From: Alisma plantago-aquatica
Lineage: Eukaryota > Streptophyta > Magnoliopsida > Alismatales > Alismataceae
Direction: 5' to 3'
Assembly: GCA_963693085.1 (NCBI GenBank)
Contig: OY856413.1
Location: 538,426,879 to 538,490,878, forward strand
Length of the DNA stretch: 64,000 nucleotides
Made by a program: the position numbers and the translations under genes. Below, piece after piece: positions 58,625-64,000 of the stretch. How positions within the stretch are numbered: the stretch's first letter is position 1; each line of letters begins with the position of its first letter. The notes under the pieces were generated by a model, which ran no database searches, was not told the origin of the DNA, and was given only the letters and a program-made list of their open reading frames with translations.

Positions 58625-58838
58625 ATCCCATTCTTGAACACCTAATCTCACTAGTAACTGTATAATGTGTATTGAGTTTTTAAGAAAATTTTGGCAGCAT
58701 TTCCCCACTGTTCTCTAAGTACATATGTACTTAGAGAACAAATGGGAAAATTCTACTAAAATTTTCTTGAAAACCCAATACACATTATACACTTACATCC
58801 TAAGTGAGATTAAAGTGTTCAAGAACAGTCCCAAACCG
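58625..58838. repeat. Long inverted repeat in CACTA leader
   Basis: The arms are about 100 bases around the perfect centre TCTCTAAGTACATATGTACT (about 58712-58740). They include TATAATGTGTATTGAG and CCCAATACACATTATA. The counterpart in the plus-strand CACTA copy is 42010-42270. Confidence 0.85.
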
Positions 58839-59449
58839 GGGACTATCCAAGATTTACTGCTAATGAGTAAATCTTGGATGGGTTTCGAGGCCAACAAATA
58901 CATGTATGTTGTCATTCTTATACCTAAAATCCTAGTTTCATCATTAATATCCTAAGTTTTGTATAACATCATTTAATCATTCTTGTCAGTAAATACTAAA
59001 TAGTAAATAAACCACGATTCCATATATCAAAGATTTGAATCAAAATGAAGCCTTATGGCACATTGGGAGAGTGAGAATATTATACCTCACTTGAAGGCTG
59101 AAGAAGAAATATATGTATATCAACAGCAAGTCAACAACACCTACAACAACACAAATGCATGATTCAATTATGTTATAATGTATTAATTAGGGGTCAATCT
59201 GGAAGTTTTAACAAAATCAACCACCACGATCGTGCTACCCAGCACGACCGTGCTACCACCACGGCCGTGCTACCAGCCTTCATTTTCATCCATCCAACCT
59301 ATGACTTAAAGTACATGAAATATTCTAAATGGATTCTTCAATGACATTAGGTATGCGGTTACAGTTATGAATACATGTATCAACTTCTAAAGTTTTCCTA
59401 GGTTTCTTGAAGTTTGAATGAATGATAAATGTTGGATGTTTATTTATGG
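58839..59449. other. CACTA leader end and unassigned sequence
   Basis: The leader seems to run to about 59.1 kb. At 59220-59275 three copies of a CACGACCGTGCTACC-like unit occur, recalling LTR U3 repeats. No coding is seen. Confidence 0.4.
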
Positions 59450-59870
59450 CGGTTGAGGCTGATCAGTAAGAGGATCAATAGTTATTGAAGGTCGGATATG
59501 CTTCTAGTGTTTTGTAGTAGAGTCCTATGTGTCATCCTTGTACTCTTAGGTCCTTGGGGAGGTTTCATATATGTTTCACATCAATACAAATTTTTAGCAG
59601 TATGCCATGGTTAAACAAATTTGACTTGTATATGTTAATATGTTATCTTATGTAATAGGTTTGTGGCAAGTTAACCACTAAACAGTGACATGTAATATCA
59701 TTTGTCATGTTATATACTATAAGTGGTACAATTTTGTGGACTCATATGTGATATGTTCCGCTTTTGTGGTTATAAGAAATTAGTTTTAATTTACCGTATT
59801 TTTTGGTAATCTAAATGTTTAGTGTTGATTCCACACTTTGTTTTGTTTTATCTCATTTTTGTGTGAATGG
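59450..59870 (+). repeat. Second copy of gypsy LTR end
   Basis: It is a direct repeat of 50130-50560, about 85% alike by eye, with the shared block TTTTGTAGTAGAGT near the start and TTTAGTGTTGATTCCA near the end. It is either a truncated partner LTR or a solo fragment. Confidence 0.75.
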
Positions 59871-60539
59871 TATGCACATCGAGGATGTCTGGTGCTACCG
59901 ATAGTATATTTGGTACTACCAACTTGATGGATAGTGACACAACCGAAGTAGTTTGGTGCCACTGACCTCCAGTTAGTGGTACCAACTTGTACATGGAAAA
60001 ATCATTAGGAGATGGCATGGAGAAACTCATTGCTATCGACACCGCAGTTGGTAGTACCGACTCTCACATGGAGTCACAACCCAGAAGAGGACTTAGTGTC
60101 ACTGACATCATGTCGGTGCTACCAATTTTTCAAAATCAGACTAGATTAAATATGGTGATTTATCTAACAACCATGGCTTAACAATTCCCTAAGTCAATCT
60201 TTTGACTAGGAAGGATTTTGGCCAGACCTAATCATCACATTGGAGTTTGTTGTACGATAGAGGAGAGTTAGGAGAAGAGGAAGGAGAGGAGAAATCAACA
60301 TTTTGGATGATTTGAGCACCTCTGGTAGATGGATTTGCAGGCAAAGAGAACAAATTGTCATGTTCTTTAGAGGGAGTCATCCAAATCATCTTCTCCAGGG
60401 GTTTACATTAATTCTTTAATGTTTTTCTTACCTTCACATTCTTCGTCCATGTGTATGGCAACTGACATCAAGTGGGGCTAATCCCCTAATTCCATAGGAC
60501 CCAGGAGTAGCTCATTTATGTGATGTACTTGACACTATG

Positions 60540-60588
<49 letters not shown>

Positions 60589-61182
60589 GCTAATTTTTGG
60601 ACGTAACTCAATAATTTTTCATGAATTATCTATGCTTGATCACCATAGTCGATTTCTTTGACAATTAATTTCTTCTAGAGAGGGATTAAGGGTTTCATAA
60701 GTGGTAGATTTAAATAGCCTAGACCACGCCTCAAGGAAGGGTTTCCATGTGTGAAGGGTTTAGTCCAAAGGATTCATTAAAACACCAAACTAATAATTAA
60801 ACTTCTATAAGAGCGGGGTTTCATTATATTAGGTAGTGAATTACGCTGCAAGAGTGGGTAATTCTTGCTACATGCCCCTTTGTCCAGGGTTAGGAGAACT
60901 AAATATTGATAAATAATGTTAATTATAGTATAAATCATGGTGAAACTATATTCCCAGGGAATCTATTCCAATTTGTGAACACAACCTCAATAATTTAGTT
61001 TTAATTCTTGCAATTAGTCAATTAATCACTCAATCACCTTTTTCAATAGACCAAGCTGATCTAGTCATAGTTAGTAGTAATATCTAGATATGTTTCCCTG
61101 AGGTCGACATTCGGGCCTCATAGACCTATACTATTTCGATACATGCACTTGTATTTAATATGTGTAGTGAACACACATCAAG
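59871..61182 (+). repeat. Tat/Athila-like 5' LTR
   Basis: U3 has GGTGCTACCGA-like repeats (59885-60125) and an AT microsatellite (60545-60590). U5 has CCCTGAGGTCGACATTCGGG (61099-61118), a block typical near the end of Tat/Athila LTRs. It ends CACACATCA. The left border is uncertain. Confidence 0.6.
60545..60590. repeat. AT microsatellite
   Basis: A run of TA dinucleotides with one G interruption. Confidence 0.9.
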
Positions 61183-61184
61183 TT

Positions 61185-61208
61185 TTTGGTGCCATTGTGG
61201 GGGAACCG
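61185..61208 (+). other. Primer-binding site, Tat/Athila type
   Basis: TTTTTGGTGCCATTGTGGGG resembles the TTTGGCGCCGTTGCCGGGG site of Athila/Tat elements. It lies two bases after the LTR end. Confidence 0.75.
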
Positions 61209-61618
61209 GTAGTCAAGTACTATGAGTGTTGTGATCAGACACTCATTTTTTTCTTTGAAATGGTGCATCATTGGAAATATTTTTAGCAACAATTCACTAG
61301 TATTGTGCGTTCTCACTTTGCCATTAAGTTTTAGATATTAGTTCATATTTCACATTGAACCACTGATTACAGGGATTGTACTCCAACTATTGCAAATTAG
61401 GAGGACATTTTTTTGTAAGGAAAGAGAGTTTGGGGATTCATCTGAGAAGCTCATCCAAACTCCACCGCCATATGAAGAGCAAGCAATGGCAGTAATTGGA
61501 AGATCGTAAGGTAGAAGAGCAAGTTGGAGCTGAGCTTGAAGAGCAGATTGTCTGGGAGAAAATTAATGCATCATCATCTACATCATAGTTAGGTCCAATT
61601 ATAAAGTAGGAGACTAAT

Positions 61619-62560
61619 ATGGGAAGCTACAAAATATATCCAGGGCTGGTGGCACTCAAAAGATATCAAGCATTTCATGGTCACAACATGAAGGATTCTA
61701 TGGCTCACATCAACAATTTTGTGGAGAGTTGTGATATGCAAAAGATTGATAGGGTGTCAATGACTGTTATATATCTGAAGTTATTCTCATACTTGCTGGC
61801 AGATAAGGCCAAGGCTTGGTTTTTATGCCTTCCATCAGAATCCATATCAACATGGGATGAGATGGTAGATGTCTTCTTCGGCGATACTTTTCACCCTAGA
61901 AAACCAACGAATTGGTTGGAAAGATCCACAACTTCAAGTAGCATGTCAAAGAATCATATTCTAAATTATGGGAGTGATTTCAGAACATACTCAGGAAGGT
62001 TTCTCATCATGAGATTGAGTTATAGGGGTAGGATAAGTCATTCTACTATGGCCTACATAAAGGGGAGAGGAATAGTCTGGATAGCGCACGAGCAGGTTTC
62101 TTCTTAAACAATCAAGCTACCAGGTGTCATGAGATCCTAAAGAATATGACCAAGAATCAGTCATGAGGGGAGGAGAGAGAAGCACCAACAACAATAAAAA
62201 GTGATATGGAATCAAGAGATATCACTGAACTCAAGGCCCAGATGGACGTACTCACAAGGAAGCTTGATAAAAATCTGGCACCTCATTTGTAGGTGAAGAG
62301 GAGGATTGCATGTTCCTATTTAAGAAATATTAATAGGATAGGGGCCCAAGTAAGATAAATAAATTTGAAGACTTTCTAGGCAGGATAGTGAGTCAGAACA
62401 AGACCTTACTGGACCATACAAAATGGGTACAACAAGATCATGAGGCATGGATCCGCAACATCGAAAATCAAATTTCTCAGCTAGCAGTAGAGGTGGATTC
62501 CATAAAGAAGCCAATTCAATAGGAATTTCGTGGGAATACAAAGAGTACTCATCATCATCA
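61619..62560 (+). pseudogene. Tat/Athila-like gag, broken
   Basis: A 162-residue frame holds the gag core: FHGHNMKDSMAHINNFVESCDM, LFSYLLADKAKAWFLCLPSESISTWDEMVDVFF. This equals the ADKAKAWL, SITTWDEL and FL pattern of Athila gag. After stops and frame changes, ELKAQMDVLTRKL and NIENQISQLAVEVDSIKKP (about 62230 and 62455) follow, which is the gag C-terminal pattern QLA near the protease. No zinc knuckle is seen. The start is the first ATG (61619), about 410 bases after the primer site. Confidence 0.75.
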
Positions 62561-62789
62561 CCAAGTAAATTTTTTCTCTATTGTCAAGGAGCCAGAACCT
62601 CTTACTGAGGAGTCATCAGAGCAATACACTTCAGAGCTAGATTTGGTGTATGTGCCAAAAGACCCATTTCCCCACAGTCTGTATGGAAGACCAGGAGGAT
62701 TCAGAATGCCAGTGTGGTATGTTCACACATGTACCTCAACATACAATGTTAGCAATAAGTGATAAGGATACCCCAGCTTCACCAGTTGC

Positions 62790-63732
62790 GTGAGGCAAAG
62801 AATTGCAAAGTTACAACACTGTTATGTCAGCATCTCCAGTTCGAGAAAGGTGCCTGTGCAACAAGAACATGTAAAGGTTCTACTCTATAGTGGAGTAGTC
62901 ACAATCAACAAGGAAGAGCCTACACCTGAGAAGAAGCAGCCAAAAATCATCCCATCTACAAGAGACATGCCAAATTCTATCCTAGAAGGTGGTGTTGAAG
63001 CAATCTTAGGGGAGGACATCCCTAATTTTTTGTACATTCGTCCACAAAAGCATGCAGAGAAGCCATATGTTCCGTTCCCAGATAGTATGAAGCTGAGAAA
63101 GGAGTAAAAGTAGTACAATAAATTCTTAGACATCTTTCGAAAGTTCCACATAAACATCCCACTTGTGGAGGTGATAAAACAAATACCTACATATGGAAGA
63201 TTCTTGAAGGACATCATTAACAAGAATAGATGGATAAAAAAATTTAGGTATCTTGTGTGTTGATGAAGTGGTTAGTGCAATGATCCAGGGAAGATTGCCA
63301 ATGAAGAAAAAAGAACTAGGGTGTTTCTACATTTCTTGTTCAATGGGCAGCAAGCATTTTAGCAAGAATGGTGTGACCATGGGGCAAGCATGAATCCCAT
63401 GCCTCTTGCTACCTTTTGTAAGTTGGGATTGAAGGAACCAATAAAGACATCCATGACAATCGAGCTAGCAGATGGATCAACTGTGAGGTTGTATAGGATA
63501 TGCAAGGGTGTGTATCAAAGTTGATAAGTTCATGTACCCTACTAACTTTGCGGTTATGGGTATGGACGAGATGTGAGGATCAGAGATGTTATTAGGAAGG
63601 TCATTCCAAGATACAACTGATGTGATTATTGCAATGGGTAGAGGATACTTGACACTCGGGATAGACAATGATAAAGTGGAGTTTAGACTGTCAGATGAGT
63701 CTTCACCACCACCCTGTGACAATCTAGGCTGA
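62790..63732 (+). pseudogene. Tat/Athila-like protease, broken
   Basis: After PEKKQPKIIPS and RPQKHAEKPYVPFP the frame continues NKFLDIFRKFHINIPLVEV (about 63118) in the gag-protease spacer. The protease core WCDHGASMNPMPLATFCKLGL (about 63371) corresponds to CDLGASINLMPLS. Then come ELADGSTVR, and MGRGYLTLGIDNDKVEFRLS where Athila has GRPFLATG and LTLRV. It ends at 63732 in the stop after NLG. Several stops interrupt it. RT should follow in frame but does not. Confidence 0.75.
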
Positions 63733-63775
63733 ATAAAATCACCTTGTTAAGCCTAGGACATTAAACAAAGGCACT

Positions 63776-63791
63776 CATGGGAGGCAACCCA
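63776..63791 (+). other. Post-pol box (GGGAGGCAACCCA)
   Basis: CATGGGAGGCAACCCA lies 44 bases after the protease stop. It is related to the box at 15229-15248 (minus), which in the Athila element follows integrase. Confidence 0.65.
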
Positions 63792-64000
63792 TTTTATTTC
63801 TATCATTTTCCTTGTGTTAGGATGTTTCATTGTTTAAATTTCATATTTATCTTGTTAGATTTTATATTTCCATAAAAAGATACATTGATGCATTTATTTT
63901 GATGTGCAGACAAAGTCAGAGTCAGTACTACTAGCGTCTTTGTCGATACCATCAACCTACTTAAAAATGTTCAACATGAATTTCTCAAAAAAGTCAATAC

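Larger units (their letters stand above)
51088..59130 (-). mobile_element. En/Spm (CACTA) transposon, minus strand
   Basis: The left terminus at 51088 starts with CACTAGTACAGAACTGACC, a CACTA inverted-repeat end preceded by AAT. Subterminal repeats follow (51180-51410), then the second gene with its protease-like end (51819-55121), the TNP2-like gene (55242-58491) and a hairpin-bearing leader (58500-58860). The right terminus is not found. The right border at about 59.1 kb is a guess. Confidence 0.82.
59871..64000 (+). mobile_element. Tat/Athila-like gypsy element carrying only gag and protease
   Basis: It has a 5' LTR ending at 61182, a primer site at 61185, decayed gag (61619-62560), protease (62790-63732), and then at once the post-pol box. 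RT, RNase H and integrase are missing between protease and box. The element runs off the right edge. Confidence 0.68.

Overview
The window looks like a piece of a large plant (angiosperm) nuclear genome. It is built almost entirely of nested transposable elements: Ty1/copia, Ty3/gypsy (Athila/Tat and chromovirus types), an L1-type LINE and En/Spm (CACTA) DNA transposons, all of plant-specific families. I found no host gene, tRNA, rRNA or CRISPR array. Nothing in the sequence fixes the species.

Layout. 1-2454: a long gypsy LTR on the minus strand. 2455-40068: a minus-strand Copia element split by two later insertions. The first is an Athila-type Ty3/gypsy element (6303-29983) inside the Copia gag. 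It is flanked by the 5-bp duplication CATGC, and the gag frame resumes on the far side. The second is a 6.2-kb L1-type LINE (30878-37100) in the Copia leader, flanked by a perfect 15-bp duplication. The Copia 5' LTR lies at about 38.5-40.07 kb. The Athila element is itself interrupted by a SIRE/Maximus-type Copia on the plus strand (21101-29597). Its gag (630 aa) and pol (1022 aa) frames are long and open, so it is probably the youngest insertion here. Its 3' LTR and most of the Athila 5' LTR appear to have been lost in one deletion.

Right half. A LINE fragment (about 40.07-40.5 kb) is followed by a decayed plus-strand CACTA element (about 40.5-46.3 kb), then a gypsy element with a very long LTR (about 46.4-50.58 kb) and the start of its gag. 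A second CACTA element on the minus strand (from 51088 to about 59.1 kb) interrupts that gag. It keeps TNP2-like, En/Spm-like and Ulp1-like reading frames. The window ends in a Tat/Athila-like gypsy element (LTR, primer site, gag, protease) in which the sequence runs from protease straight to the post-pol box, with no RT or integrase.

Most unusual content. The Athila region carries, in the env position, a decayed reading frame of about 1600 codons (13908-9047, minus). It joins an ATHILA ORF-1-like domain to a proline-rich, coiled-coil linker and then to two tandem Ulp1-like (C48) cysteine-protease domains. Just upstream is a TATA box with splice-site-like sequences that would place the start codon one base into an exon. 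A third, unrelated Ulp1-like domain, with its catalytic Cys replaced by Tyr, sits in the minus-strand CACTA element. Most reading frames carry stops and frameshifts, several at positions where tryptophan is conserved.
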